Position numbers and translations under genes: made by a program. A DNA stretch of 64,000 nt from Alphaproteobacteria bacterium. GTDB taxonomy: Bacteria; Myxococcota_A; UBA796; GCA-2862545. This document shows, piece by piece, positions 14,741 to 24,330 of this stretch. Each line of letters starts with the position of its first letter. Position 1 is the first letter of the stretch. The notes under the pieces are model-generated. The model worked only from the letters and a program-made list of their open reading frames with translations, was not told the origin of the DNA and did no database searches. The stretch lies in assembly GCA_020632915.1 (NCBI GenBank), contig JACKEP010000011.1, positions 62,001 to 126,000 of the forward strand, read 5' to 3'.

Positions 14741-17700
14741 TCAGTTCGGGTACAGCGTGAAGCTCCCGCTGATGGTGCCGAGGCCGCTGTAGCTGAACGA
14801 CCACGGGTCGCTCGCGAGCTGCGGGCCGGCGCCGACGTCCTCGAACGCGCCGGTCCACGTGGTGACGGGCGTGCCGCCGTCGGTGATGTCGCCGGAGATG
14901 TCACCGGTGAACGGGTCGACCGACCCCTCGATGCCGAACGCGACCGGGAGGCTGAACGTGGTGATCACGCACGACCCGGTGCCCGAGATCTGCGTGGACG
15001 CCGCGTCGTCGTAGGTGACGGTCGCGGTGCCCGGGCACGCGTACGGCACGCCGCCGGTCGTGAAGGTCAGGTTCACCGTGCCGGTCCACGAGCCCTCCAC
15101 ACACGCGGCCAGGTGGCTGCCGAGCGAGTGGGCGGTGGTGTTGTTCGGCGCGGTGATCGACCACTCGGTGATGTCGAACGTGGCGGTGGGCTCGGTCGCG
15201 AAGCAGTTCCGGGTGGCGATGCCGTCGGAGTACTCCCAGACCTCGCCGGTGCCGTCCACGCCGATCACGCCGAAGACGTCGACCACCGTGCCGGACACCG
15301 CCAGGGCGTAGACGTCGTCGCCGTTGCCGCTGATGGTGCCGCTCTGCATGTCCGGCGCCGCGCCGAAGGTGCCCGCGAAGTCGAAGGTGCCCGACGTGCC
15401 GATCACGAAGGTGTCGCCGGGCGCGAGAGTGCCGGTCATCGAGATGTTCGTCGGCGACGTGCCGCCGTTGGCGTAGCGCTGGAGCTGGTAGGTCGACAGG
15501 TCGACGCTGCTGTCGCCGGCGTTGTAGAGCTCGACGTAGCGGCCGCTGGCACTGGGACCCCAGTCCACCACCTCGGAGATCAGCAGCTTGGGCGCGCTCG
15601 GCGCCACGGGGCAGCTGCCGTTGGCGGCGCCCGGCGTGCCGAAGTCACCGGACGTGCCGATGGGGGTGGACGAGAAGCACCAGGTCGTGCCGTCGGACTC
15701 GTCGAGCCGGACGGACTGGCCGGCCGTCTCGCCGGGGGTGTCGTTGGTGAGGTCGACGCTGTCGAGCACGCCGCCGGTGGTGTTGCGCACCTGGACGACG
15801 TCGGTGACCGTCAGGCCGAAGCTGAAGCCGAGGATGCCGCTGACCGAGGCACCCGCGTAGCAGCTGGACAGCGTGACCTCGTTGCGGGCGAACAGGACGC
15901 GGTCGTCCTGGCTCATCACGTAGGTGCCGCTGAACGTGGCGCACGAGCCGGAGTCGCAGAGCTGCACGCCGTTGAGCTCGAGGTCGAGCGTGCCGGTGTA
16001 CAGCACCTCGACGTACTCGCCGTCGGCGTCGCCGCAGGCGTTGGGGTTCGACATCACCTCGGTGATGACGAGCTCACCGGGCGCGACCTCGTCGATGCTC
16101 CGGTTCGAGCTCGGCGGCGGGCACGCCCCGTTCGCTGCACCCGGCGTCCCGAGGTCGCCGCTGCTGCTGGCCGTGTCAGCCTGGCACCACGTGGTGGTGC
16201 TGTCGTCGCGCTCGTTGGCGACGCCGGCGGTGAGGAAGAAGCCCGACGTGAAGTCGACGTGGTCGAGCGTGGTGGCCCCGAACGACAGGGTGATGGTGTC
16301 GCCCGAGCCGCCGAGGCCCAGCCCGGTGACGTCGTCGGCGTCGAAGCCGTAGCAGGCGGTGAACCCGGCGTCGCGGGCGAACAGGATGCGGTCGCCCGGG
16401 TAGGCGACGAGCCCGTTGCTGACGGTGTGGACGTTGCCGTCGTCGGCGATGACCAGCCCGTCGAGCGCGGCCACCATGGCGCCGGTGTAGAGCACCTCGA
16501 TGTACTCACCGGCGGTGCCCGAGCAGGCGGCCGGGTCGGCGAGGAACTCGGTGACCGTCAGGTCGGCCGGCACGAGGTCGGCCGGGGTCAGCGGGTGGCT
16601 GAGCGGGTCGGTCGGGTCGGTGCCGAGGGTGTCCTCGACGCCGTCCGAGGCGCCGTCGCCGTCGGTGTCGGCCGTGCAGGCCAGCGTGCCCATGATGATC
16701 TCGTCGGCGTCGCTGAGGCCGTCGGCGTCCGAGTCCGCCGACCACGGGTCGGTGCCGAGGACCTCCTCGTCGTCGTTGGCCACGCCGTCCAGGTCGTCGT
16801 CGGACGCCCAGTCACTCGCGGCGCCTTCGAACCACACGAAGCCGCCGCCCGCGTAGGTCATGCGCAGCTCGCCGTAGGTGTCGCCGGGGGTGCCCTCGAC
16901 GATGGTCATCGGGCCGGGGATCGCGTCGGTGGCGAAGGTCTGGCTGATCGCGGAGAGCGCGAGGTTGAACGAGCTGACCGGCGTGCCGGCGTCGTCCACC
17001 GCGGCGGTGAACGTCGCGTTGAGGGCGCCGGCCGTGGTGACGTCGATCGTGTGGGCGGTCGCCGCCGCCGACGTCAGGTGGACGGTGCCCGCGTACACGT
17101 CGAGCGACCACGTCCCGTTGGCGAGGTCGTACAGGCCGTGGGTGGCCGACGCCGTGTCGCCGTCGGCGGTGGACGGGTCGTAGGTGAGCGTGCCGCCCCA
17201 GCCACCGGTGGCGGAGGGATCGGTGGCCGGCACCTGGACCTGGTAGCGGGTGGTGGTGTCGACGTTGAAGCGCCACGTCCGCGCGTCCACACCGCTCGGG
17301 TCGCCGTGCGGGTTGGTGCCGTTGGTGACCTCGACGCCGTCGATCATGCCGTCGCCGTCGGAGTCGGCGACGTAGGGGTCGGTGTTGCGGCAGGGCTCCT
17401 CGGCGTCGGTGAGGCCGTCACGGTCGAAGTCGTTCGGCACGCAGGTGCCGTTGGCCGTGCCGGGCGTGCCGTAGTCGCCGCTGCTGGCCAGGGTGTTGGC
17501 CAGGCAGAAGGTCGTCAGGTCGCTGTCGTCGATCTCGAACGACGTGCCCGGGGTGAGCGTGTAGGGGCTGAAGTCGAAGCTGTCGAACGTGGTGGCGCCG
17601 TACGACAGCGTGATGCTGTCGCCGGCGTTGTCGAGGCCGTAGCCGTAGGCGGCGTCGGGCGGGAAGCCGTAGCAGGCGAGGAACTGGGCCGCGACGCGTG

Positions 17701-20700
17701 CCAGCACGATGCGGTCGCCCGGCGTGACCACCGTGGACGACAGCGTGACCGTGTTGCCGGTGCTGTCGGTGACGACCAGGCCGGCGAGGTCGCTGGTCTG
17801 GGTGCCGAGGAACAGGACCTCGACGTACTCGCCGCCCTCGTCGGCGCAGGCGTCGGGATCCGCCATCACCTCGGTGATCACGAGGTCACCGGGCGTGAGC
17901 GTGGCGATGCCCGGGTAGCCGGACCCGCCGGTGCAGCTGCCGTTGGGCACGCCCGGGGTGCCGGTGTCGCCGTTGGGGGCGGTGCCCACCGACTCACACC
18001 AGGTGTTGGGGTCGAAGTCGTCGCGCTCCCACGCCACGCCGGCGATCACGGCGTAGGGCGAGCCGCTGTTGAAGTCGATCTCGTCGACCAGGCTGCCGTT
18101 CGCGTAGATGTGGAACGAGTCGCCGCTGTTGCCCAGCCCGAAGCCGAACGAGGCGAACGGCGTGGTGCCGTAGCAGGTGGTGTAGCCGGTGAAGCTGATG
18201 CCCAGCACGATGCGCTCGTGGGGGTTGATGACCAGCAGGCCCGACAGGAACGTGCTGTTGGTGTTGTCGCGCAGCTCCAGGCCGCCGAGGTCGATGCGGA
18301 CGCTGAGGGTGTTGAGGATCTCGACGTACTCGCCGTTGGCGTCGGAGCAGAGGTCGGGGTTGGCCATGAACTCGGTGACGAGCAGGTCGCCGGCCGTCAG
18401 GTCCTCGACGCCGAGGATGTAGCTGGCGGGGTCGGTGGGATCCGAGCCACGGTAGACCTCGTCGTCGTCGGTGACGCCGTCACCGTCGGTGTCGGCGAGC
18501 TCGGCGCAGGTGCCGTAGGTCCGCTCCTGGGCGTAGGTCAGGCCGTCGCCGTCGTAGTCGGCGACGATGTCGTCCGAGCCGTCGCAGTTGCTGTCGACGC
18601 CGTCGGCGTTCGTCTCGGGTGCGCACGGGTGCACGTCGTCGTCGCTGTCGTCGCAGTCCAGCGCCGGCGTGGGGGCGGACTGCGCGAGCAGCTGCAGGCG
18701 CACCAGGTCGGTGGGCACGTGCATCGGGCACGCCGTGAACGGCACGCCGCTGTCGTCGGTGTAGCCGTCGAGGTCGGCGTCCGCGTACCAGGTCTGTTCG
18801 GAGCCGTCGGTCACGCCGAGGTCGATGCCGTAGGGACCGGCCAGCACGGCGGTGATGCTGCCGCGGTCGGTGCCGGCGCCGTCGGTGCCCGGGGCACCCA
18901 GCACGAGGTCGGGGTGGCCGTCGCCGTCGATGTCGCCGACCGCCACGGAGGCGCCCAGGCCGTCGAACGCGGCGTTGCCGACGATGCGGGCGCCCTCGTA
19001 CACGGCGAGGTTGAGCGCGCTGTAGGTGGGGAACACGCCCACGGGCACGCGGCCGTAGCTCTCGAGGGCATCGAGGAGGAACGTGCCCGTCGGCGTGCGG
19101 TACCAGCCGGCGCGGCCGTAGACGACGTACACGGCGCCCGCGTCGCGGCCGGCGTAGTCGTCGTCGTTGGCGACGATGAGGGCGTCGGCGAGGCCGTCGC
19201 CGTTGAGGTCGCCGCCGGCCTTGACCACGCGGCCGGCCTGGGCGCCGAAGGAGCCGAGGAACTTCACGCGCGCCACGCTGGCGATGCCGGCGCTGGCGAT
19301 GCGGGTGGTGCTGCCGGAGAGCAGCCAGGCGGCGTTCGCGGTGGTGCCCACCATCACGTCGTCGGTGCCGTCGCCGTCCATGTCGCCGATGGTGGCCAGC
19401 GTCTGGCCGAAGCGCTCGCCGAGGGAGCCGCCGGCGAGGGTGACGTCGGCGGTGAGCGCGCCGGTGAGCGGGGCGGCCGCGCCCCACACCACGTAGACCG
19501 CGCCGCGGTCGAGGGTCTGGGCGCGGTTCGAGCCGACGACGAGGTCGTCGAAGCCGTCACCGTCGAGGTCGGCCAGCGCCACGCTGTTGCCGGTCTCGTC
19601 GTCGACGTCGACGCCGAGCAGCGAGGCGTCCGCGCTGGCGCCGAGGTCGATCTGGGCGGCCAGGCTGGGGCCGCCGTAGACCAGGTAGGCCTTGCCGCGC
19701 TTGTTGACGCCGGCCTCGCCGAGCTTGGGCGCGCCGATGAGCAGGTCGGCGTAGAAGTCGCCGTTGACGTCGCCGACGGCCACGACGGCGCCGGTCTGGG
19801 CGCTGCCGACCTGGCCGCGGAGGATGACGTCGGCCGACGTCATGTCGATGTCGCCCGACGCGATCGGGCCGTAGAACACGAACACCGCGCCCTGCTCGAC
19901 GTTGGGGAAGCGGGCGCCGGGCGCGCCGAGCACGAGGTCGGCGATGCCGTCGCCGTTGACGTCGCCGAAGGCCGCCGAGGCGCCGAGGCGGGTGTCGCGG
20001 CGCGTGCCGAGGATGCGGGCCTGCCAGGCGCCGCCGTTGGTGCCGACGTCGGGCTTGAACACGACCGGCCCGCCCTGCACGCCGCCGAGGCGGAGGAAGG
20101 CCGCGCCGCCGTCGGTGGCCGACAGGTCGGACGACGGGTCGAGGACGAGGATCTCGTCGGTGCCGTCGAAGTCCTGGTCGGGGACGACGGCCACGCCGGT
20201 GGCGCCGAGGCGGGCGCCGTCGACGCTGCCGAGCAGCTCGAGGAACGTGCGGTCGCCCAGGCGCTGGGTGCCGCCGAGGTAGTGGATGCCGTCACAGTCG
20301 TTGTCGACGAGGTCGCAGGTCTCGACCGCGGACGGGCCGGAGGCGCCGCTGCCGTCGTCGCAGTCGCCGCGGACGGAGACGTACCCGATGGGCTGGGTGC
20401 ACGCGCGGACCGCGTCGAAGGGGTTGCCGGCGCCGTCACCGTCGACGTCGGCGTACCAGGCGGTCGCGTCGGCGGCGTCGCCCTCGTCCACGATGCCGTC
20501 GCAGTCGTTGTCGGACGCGTCGCAGACCTCGATGGCCAGGGGGTGGATCGCGGCGTTGTTGTCGTCGCAGTCACCGTCGGCGGCGATGCCGGCGAACGGC
20601 GGGGCGCCGCAGGAGCGGAAGGCCACGCTGTCGTCGCCGTAGCCGTCGTGGTCGACGTCGGGGCGCCAGTCCGTGGCGTCGATCGCGGAGGCGTCGTCGA

Positions 20701-22501
20701 TGAGGCCGTCGCAGTCGTTGTCGACCCCGTCACCGCACAGCTCGTCCGCCGCGGGGTTGACCGTCTCGTCGAAGTCGTCGCAGTCGTTCTCGCAGGCCGC
20801 GACGCCGTCGCCGTCGTTGTCGGACAGGCCGGTGGCGCCGTCGCAGTTGTAGTCGGGGTCGCTGCAGCCCTCGACGGCGGACGGGTGGTACAGCGCGCTG
20901 CTGTCGTCGCAGTCGTCGTCGTTGTCGACGTAGCCGACGGGCACCGCGCACTGGTCGACCAGGGCGACGAGCGGGTCGCCGTAGCCGTCGGTGTCGCCGT
21001 CGGCCCACACGGTCATGGGCTCGACGAGCTGGTCGCCACCGTAGAACGCGGCCACCACGCCCGAGCGGTAGTCGGCGTCGCTGCTGCGCCACGCTCCGAC
21101 CACGGCGTCGGCGTAGCCGTCACCGTCGAGGTCGCCGGCGGCGACGGCGGCGCCGAGGAAGTCCTGGTAGACCGCGCCGCGGAACCAGGCGTCGTAGGTG
21201 GACATGTCGCGGGCACCGCCCACGGTCCACGGGCCGTGCTCGAGGTAGGCCGCACCCGTTCCGATCGCCTGACCCGGGCCGCGCTCGCCGCCGGCGAGCA
21301 GGTCGGGGATGCCGTCGCCGTCGAAGTCGACGTTGCCGACGATCGACGTGCCGAGCAGGGTGTTGGCGGCCGCGCCGTAGACGCGGTGCAGGGCGTTGGC
21401 GTCCATCGCGTAGGCGCCGTCGGGCAGCGTGCCGCTGAACGCGAACACCGCACCCACCTTGGTGCCGCCGAGCTGCTTCAGGCCGGTCCACAGGTCGAGC
21501 GTGCCGTCGCCGTCGAGGTCGCCAGCGGCCGACAGGGAGGCGCCGGCGCGGTCGTAGCGACGGCCGTACAGCCGCAGGTTGGCGGCGGTGGCCGCGACGG
21601 TGGTCGGCAGGGAGGCGCTGCGGAACAGGTAGACCGCGCCGGCGCGGCTGTCGGCCGTGTCGTCACGGGGCGCGCCGATCGCGACCTCGGAGCGCCCGTC
21701 GCCGTCGAGGTCTCCCACGGCAGCGACGCTGATGCCGAACGAGGAGACGTCGAGGGCGCCGTCGTACCGGGTGGTGGCGGACGAGGCGACGATGTCGCCC
21801 GTGAGCGGGCCGAGGAACAGGTAGGCGGCGCCGCGCAGGTAGCCGACGCCGGAGTACTTCGGCGCGCCGATGATCACGTCGCTGAAGCCGTCGCCGTTGA
21901 CGTCGCCGCCCGTGACCGCCGAGCCGAACTCGTCGCCCGCGAACTCTCCGAAGAACCGCGCCGTGCTCTGCGTGGCGAGGTCGACGACGCTGTTGCTGGA
22001 GATCGTGCTGCCGCTGACGAGGTGGGTGATGCCCGCGCCGCCCGACGTGCCGAGGAACACCAGCGAGCCCACGAGCAGGTCGTCGGTGCCGTCGAGGTCG
22101 ACGTCGCCGGCGTTGGCGAGCGCCCAGCCCGACTTGTCCTCGAAGGACTCGCCGAAGAGCACGACGTCCGCGGTGGCGGCGTCGAGCGCGGCCACCGAGG
22201 GCTGCGGCCCGAACCAGATGTAGACGGCACCTGCGTTGCGCCCGTTGGTGTCCTCGCCCTCGGCGGAGACCGCGAGGTCGTCCTGTCCGTCGCCGTCGAA
22301 GTCACCGACCGCCACGGCGCGACCGATGTGGTCGCCGGTGGCGGCCGGGGCCACCGTGACGTTGGCATCGGTGGCTGCGTCGTACGGGCCGTCGAGGCGC
22401 TGGTAGCCGACGGCGCACGGCGCGGGGGTGGGGGCGGCGACGGCGGGAGCAGCCATCGCGCCCGTGAGCAGGAAGAGCGACACGCGCGGGATCATCGGCA
22501 T
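14741..22501 (-). CDS. Giant secreted FG-GAP/MopE/TSP3 multidomain protein B
   Basis: 2586 residues from ATG 22501, chosen for the AGG eight bases upstream; GTG 22510 and ATG 22495 are alternatives. Signal peptide about 1-25 (MIPRVSLFLLTGAMAAPAVA core). Modules, approximate: FG-GAP 27-483; MopE-type Cys repeats 530-740; FG-GAP 747-1227; a MopE half-repeat with CDDSDDDVHPCAPE near 1280; TSP3 1313-1360; two lamin-tail-like domains 1367-1690; TSP3 1690-1724; a unique beta domain 1737-1900; TSP3 1913-1967; three more lamin-tail-like domains 1973-2447; a C-terminal beta domain 2457-2586 related to the internal one of protein A. The first 1360 residues match protein A module for module (for example PVGVFPTYSA in both), after which order and copy number differ. 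Probably secreted and calcium-binding; exact role unknown. Confidence 0.9.
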   Translation of the reverse strand: MPMIPRVSLFLLTGAMAAPAVAAPTPAPCAVGYQRLDGPYDAATDANVTVAPAATGDHIGRAVAVGDFDGDGQDDLAVSAEGEDTNGRNAGAVYIWFGPQPSVAALDAATADVVLFGESFEDKSGWALANAGDVDLDGTDDLLVGSLVFLGTSGGAGITHLVSGSTISSNSVVDLATQSTARFFGEFAGDEFGSAVTGGDVNGDGFSDVIIGAPKYSGVGYLRGAAYLFLGPLTGDIVASSATTRYDGALDVSSFGISVAAVGDLDGDGRSEVAIGAPRDDTADSRAGAVYLFRSASLPTTVAATAANLRLYGRRYDRAGASLSAAGDLDGDGTLDLWTGLKQLGGTKVGAVFAFSGTLPDGAYAMDANALHRVYGAAANTLLGTSIVGNVDFDGDGIPDLLAGGERGPGQAIGTGAAYLEHGPWTVGGARDMSTYDAWFRGAVYQDFLGAAVAAGDLDGDGYADAVVGAWRSSDADYRSGVVAAFYGGDQLVEPMTVWADGDTDGYGDPLVALVDQCAVPVGYVDNDDDCDDSSALYHPSAVEGCSDPDYNCDGATGLSDNDGDGVAACENDCDDFDETVNPAADELCGDGVDNDCDGLIDDASAIDATDWRPDVDHDGYGDDSVAFRSCGAPPFAGIAADGDCDDNNAAIHPLAIEVCDASDNDCDGIVDEGDAADATAWYADVDGDGAGNPFDAVRACTQPIGYVSVRGDCDDGSGASGPSAVETCDLVDNDCDGIHYLGGTQRLGDRTFLELLGSVDGARLGATGVAVVPDQDFDGTDEILVLDPSSDLSATDGGAAFLRLGGVQGGPVVFKPDVGTNGGAWQARILGTRRDTRLGASAAFGDVNGDGIADLVLGAPGARFPNVEQGAVFVFYGPIASGDIDMTSADVILRGQVGSAQTGAVVAVGDVNGDFYADLLIGAPKLGEAGVNKRGKAYLVYGGPSLAAQIDLGASADASLLGVDVDDETGNSVALADLDGDGFDDLVVGSNRAQTLDRGAVYVVWGAAAPLTGALTADVTLAGGSLGERFGQTLATIGDMDGDGTDDVMVGTTANAAWLLSGSTTRIASAGIASVARVKFLGSFGAQAGRVVKAGGDLNGDGLADALIVANDDDYAGRDAGAVYVVYGRAGWYRTPTGTFLLDALESYGRVPVGVFPTYSALNLAVYEGARIVGNAAFDGLGASVAVGDIDGDGHPDLVLGAPGTDGAGTDRGSITAVLAGPYGIDLGVTDGSEQTWYADADLDGYTDDSGVPFTACPMHVPTDLVRLQLLAQSAPTPALDCDDSDDDVHPCAPETNADGVDSNCDGSDDIVADYDGDGLTYAQERTYGTCAELADTDGDGVTDDDEVYRGSDPTDPASYILGVEDLTAGDLLVTEFMANPDLCSDANGEYVEILNTLSVRIDLGGLELRDNTNSTFLSGLLVINPHERIVLGISFTGYTTCYGTTPFASFGFGLGNSGDSFHIYANGSLVDEIDFNSGSPYAVIAGVAWERDDFDPNTWCESVGTAPNGDTGTPGVPNGSCTGGSGYPGIATLTPGDLVITEVMADPDACADEGGEYVEVLFLGTQTSDLAGLVVTDSTGNTVTLSSTVVTPGDRIVLARVAAQFLACYGFPPDAAYGYGLDNAGDSITLSYGATTFDSFDFSPYTLTPGTSFEIDDSDLTTFCLANTLASSGDYGTPGTANGTCVPNDFDRDGLTDAEEPCRNTDPYVADSDGDGMIDGVEVTNGTNPHGDPSGVDARTWRFNVDTTTRYQVQVPATDPSATGGWGGTLTYDPSTADGDTASATHGLYDLANGTWSLDVYAGTVHLTSAAATAHTIDVTTAGALNATFTAAVDDAGTPVSSFNLALSAISQTFATDAIPGPMTIVEGTPGDTYGELRMTYAGGGFVWFEGAASDWASDDDLDGVANDDEEVLGTDPWSADSDADGLSDADEIIMGTLACTADTDGDGASDGVEDTLGTDPTDPLSHPLTPADLVPADLTVTEFLADPAACSGTAGEYIEVLYTGAMVAALDGLVIADDGNVHTVSNGLVAYPGDRILFARDAGFTACYGFDADDVTGLGLGGSGDTITLSFGATTLDHVDFTSGFFLTAGVANERDDSTTTWCQADTASSSGDLGTPGAANGACPPPSSNRSIDEVAPGELVITEVMSNPNACGDADGEYVEVLYTGTLDLELNGVQLCDSGSCATFSGTYVMSQDDRVLFARNEVTLSSCYAGASVSGILGFSFGLTVTDVVQVRNTTGGVLDSVDLTNDTPGETAGQSVRLDESDGTTWCFSSTPIGTSGDFGTPGAANGSCPVAPSAPKLLISEVVDWGPSASGRYVELYNAGDSSVDLSTYQLQRYANGGTSPTNISMTGTLAPGDTFVIGTSGTFDFAGTFGAAPDMQSGTISGNGDDVYALAVSGTVVDVFGVIGVDGTGEVWEYSDGIATRNCFATEPTATFDITEWSITAPNNTTAHSLGSHLAACVEGSWTGTVNLTFTTGGVPYACPGTATVTYDDAASTQISGTGSCVITTFSLPVAFGIEGSVDPFTGDISGDITDGGTPVTTWTGAFEDVGAGPQLASDPWSFSYSGLGTISGSFTLYPN

Positions 22502-22526
22502 GGGGTGCACCTGGACTGCGCTCCTC

Positions 22527-22550
22527 GGATCCTACGCACGCGTAGGATCC
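22527..22550. promoter_or_regulatory. Long inverted repeat before protein B
   Basis: GGATCCTACG (22527-22536), a four-base loop and CGTAGGATCC (22541-22550) form a perfect 10-bp inverted repeat 26 to 49 bases upstream of the protein B start. It could be an operator overlapping the -10 region or a leader hairpin. No known site matches it. Confidence 0.45.
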
Positions 22551-22587
22551 CGCTGGCGGGAGCGCTGCTGAGGTTGAGGGAGGGCGT

Positions 22588-22603
22588 TCGACGGATCCGT
22601 CGA
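22588..22603. promoter_or_regulatory. 16-base palindrome before protein B
   Basis: TCGACGGATCCGTCGA is a perfect 16-base palindrome, 38 bases beyond the inverted repeat at 22527-22550 and sharing its GGATCC core. A second binding site for the same regulator is possible but unproven. Confidence 0.35.
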
Positions 22604-22805
22604 GACGGCGCGAAGCTACGACGCGCGGCGCCGCGATCCCAGCGGCGGATCAGTGACGTCTCGATGACGAACAGGAAGGATCCGCGTGCGAACAGGACGG
22701 GTCGCCGGTCCGTTGCAGGGACTTCACGTGTGTAGCGGTCTGCGCAGCCCGTGGATCCGTCGGCCACGGTGGCGCGCGGGCCGATCCATCGACCCGCGGG
22801 CGTGG

Positions 22806-24161
22806 CTACACGGCCGGCAGACCCAGGTCGGCCCGTCGGTGGGTCTGCCACCGTCGGACCTCCTCGGGCGAGATCGCGCGGTGGTGGTCGAGGCCCCACT
22901 GGAGCGCGGCGATGATGTCCTCGGTGTCCTCGACGCCGACGGACAGGCGCACCAGCCGGTCGATGCCCTGCTTGCGCAGCCGCGGGGCGGGCGTGAAGAA
23001 CTCGGACACGGACTGGTGGTGGTTGACCTTGGTCGCCAGCCCGTCGAACGACAGCCCGTACCGGATGACGATGGTCATCGCGAGCACGTTGCACAGGTGC
23101 AGGGTGGCGGCCTCGTCGAGGTCGCGCACACGGAAGCTGATGAGGCTGCCGGGGCGCGCGTAGGCGCGGGCGATGATCTCGGCGTCGGGGTGGTCGGGGC
23201 GCGAGGGGTGGAAGACCGCTTCGACGTCGGGGTGGCTGGCGAGCGTCTTGGCGATCGGCTCGGCGCTCGCACACCGCCGCGCGTGGAGGCGACAGGCCTC
23301 GTCGAGATCGTCGGCGATCACCTCCGCCGCGCGCCACGACACGGTGCCGCCGCGCATGGCCTGCAGGTCCATCACGCGGTTCATCAGCGGGATGTCCTGG
23401 GAGACGATGTAGCCGAGGGTGTCGCGGTCCTGGCCGCCGAGCGCCTTGGTGCCGGCGCCTACCACCACGTGCAGGCCGGCGTGGGACAGCAGCGGCTGCT
23501 TGAGGCCCCACGGCGTGGCGATCGTGTCGTCGATCACCACGGTGAGCTCGGGGGCACGCTCGGCGCGCAGCGACTCCACGGCGTCGGAGACGGCCTCGGG
23601 GTCGAGCGCACGGGTGAGCGGGTTGGAGTAGGTCTCGGTGAGCACCAGGCGGGTGGTGTCGCGGACGTGCTCGCGCAGGGTGGGGGCGTCGACGTGGTCG
23701 ACGACGGTGATCTCGCACCCCAGGCGGGACGCGGCCCACTCCAGGTAGGTGCGGCTCTTGCCGTAGATCTGTCGGCCGAGGATCGCGTGGTCCCCGGGCT
23801 GGAGCACGGCGTCGACCGCGAGGGCCACGGCCTGGGCGCCACAGTCGGTGACCACGGCTGCGCCGGCGCCGTAGAGCGCGCGGATGGCCACCAGGAGCCG
23901 TCGCGCGGCGTCGGTGCCGTAGCGCGCGTAGACCGTGGGAAGCTCCGACCAGCAGGTCTCCTGCAGGAACGCGTGGCGGGCCTTGCCCTCCTGCCAGGCG
24001 ACCATCGGCTCGGCACCGATGAGGTCGTACAGGATGGTCATGCTGTCGGGGTGGAGCACGGGGACGCCGAGGCGTCGGATGTGGGCGTCGATGCCCTCGT
24101 GGAGTGCGCGCGTGCCCGGGTGCCAGAGGTCGGCGCCCGGGGGGGGCGGGGTCGCGGGCAT
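22806..24161 (-). CDS. Cys/Met-metabolism PLP-dependent enzyme
   Basis: 451 residues, fold-type I PLP enzyme of the cystathionine synthase/lyase family. The PLP lysine lies in VVGAGTKALGG, in place of the usual S-x-T-K motif; the cofactor-binding aspartate is in VVIDDTIATPWG, and the substrate-side TETYSNPLTR and C-terminal VRLSVGVEDTEDI segments are typical. The N-terminal 70 residues are longer and more divergent than in MetB or MetC. The start is the ATG before PATPPPPGADLWHPG. Reaction uncertain: cystathionine gamma-synthase, beta-lyase and methionine gamma-lyase cannot be told apart by eye. It stands alone, with 169 bases to the upstream gene. Confidence 0.82.
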   Translation of the reverse strand: MPATPPPPGADLWHPGTRALHEGIDAHIRRLGVPVLHPDSMTILYDLIGAEPMVAWQEGKARHAFLQETCWSELPTVYARYGTDAARRLLVAIRALYGAGAAVVTDCGAQAVALAVDAVLQPGDHAILGRQIYGKSRTYLEWAASRLGCEITVVDHVDAPTLREHVRDTTRLVLTETYSNPLTRALDPEAVSDAVESLRAERAPELTVVIDDTIATPWGLKQPLLSHAGLHVVVGAGTKALGGQDRDTLGYIVSQDIPLMNRVMDLQAMRGGTVSWRAAEVIADDLDEACRLHARRCASAEPIAKTLASHPDVEAVFHPSRPDHPDAEIIARAYARPGSLISFRVRDLDEAATLHLCNVLAMTIVIRYGLSFDGLATKVNHHQSVSEFFTPAPRLRKQGIDRLVRLSVGVEDTEDIIAALQWGLDHHRAISPEEVRRWQTHRRADLGLPAV

Positions 24162-24330
24162 GGTGCCCTCCAGAGCAGGACCGCCGGTCTAGCCGTCTGC
24201 GCCGCGGAGGCAACGCGTCGGTGTGCAGCGGTGTGCGCGATCCGTGCAGCGGCCCCGGGGCGGCCGGCGCTCTGGCACGAGGCTGACACGGGGACGGTCG
24301 TCGCCACCGCGCGCTGCGGCGCGTCGTGCG

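Larger units (their letters stand above)
22502..22805. other. Non-coding gap upstream of protein B
   Basis: About 300 bases with no supported gene, between protein B and the stop codon of the PLP-enzyme gene (both minus strand). The gap is rich in GGATCC/GATCC cores and contains two strong palindromes, at 22527-22550 and 22588-22603. It presumably holds the promoter of protein B; a -10-like TAGGAT on the minus strand falls inside the first palindrome. Confidence 0.55.

Noticed and set aside
14570..22735. Very long open frame on the plus strand opposite giant protein B
   Set aside because: Same cause and composition as the frame opposite protein A.
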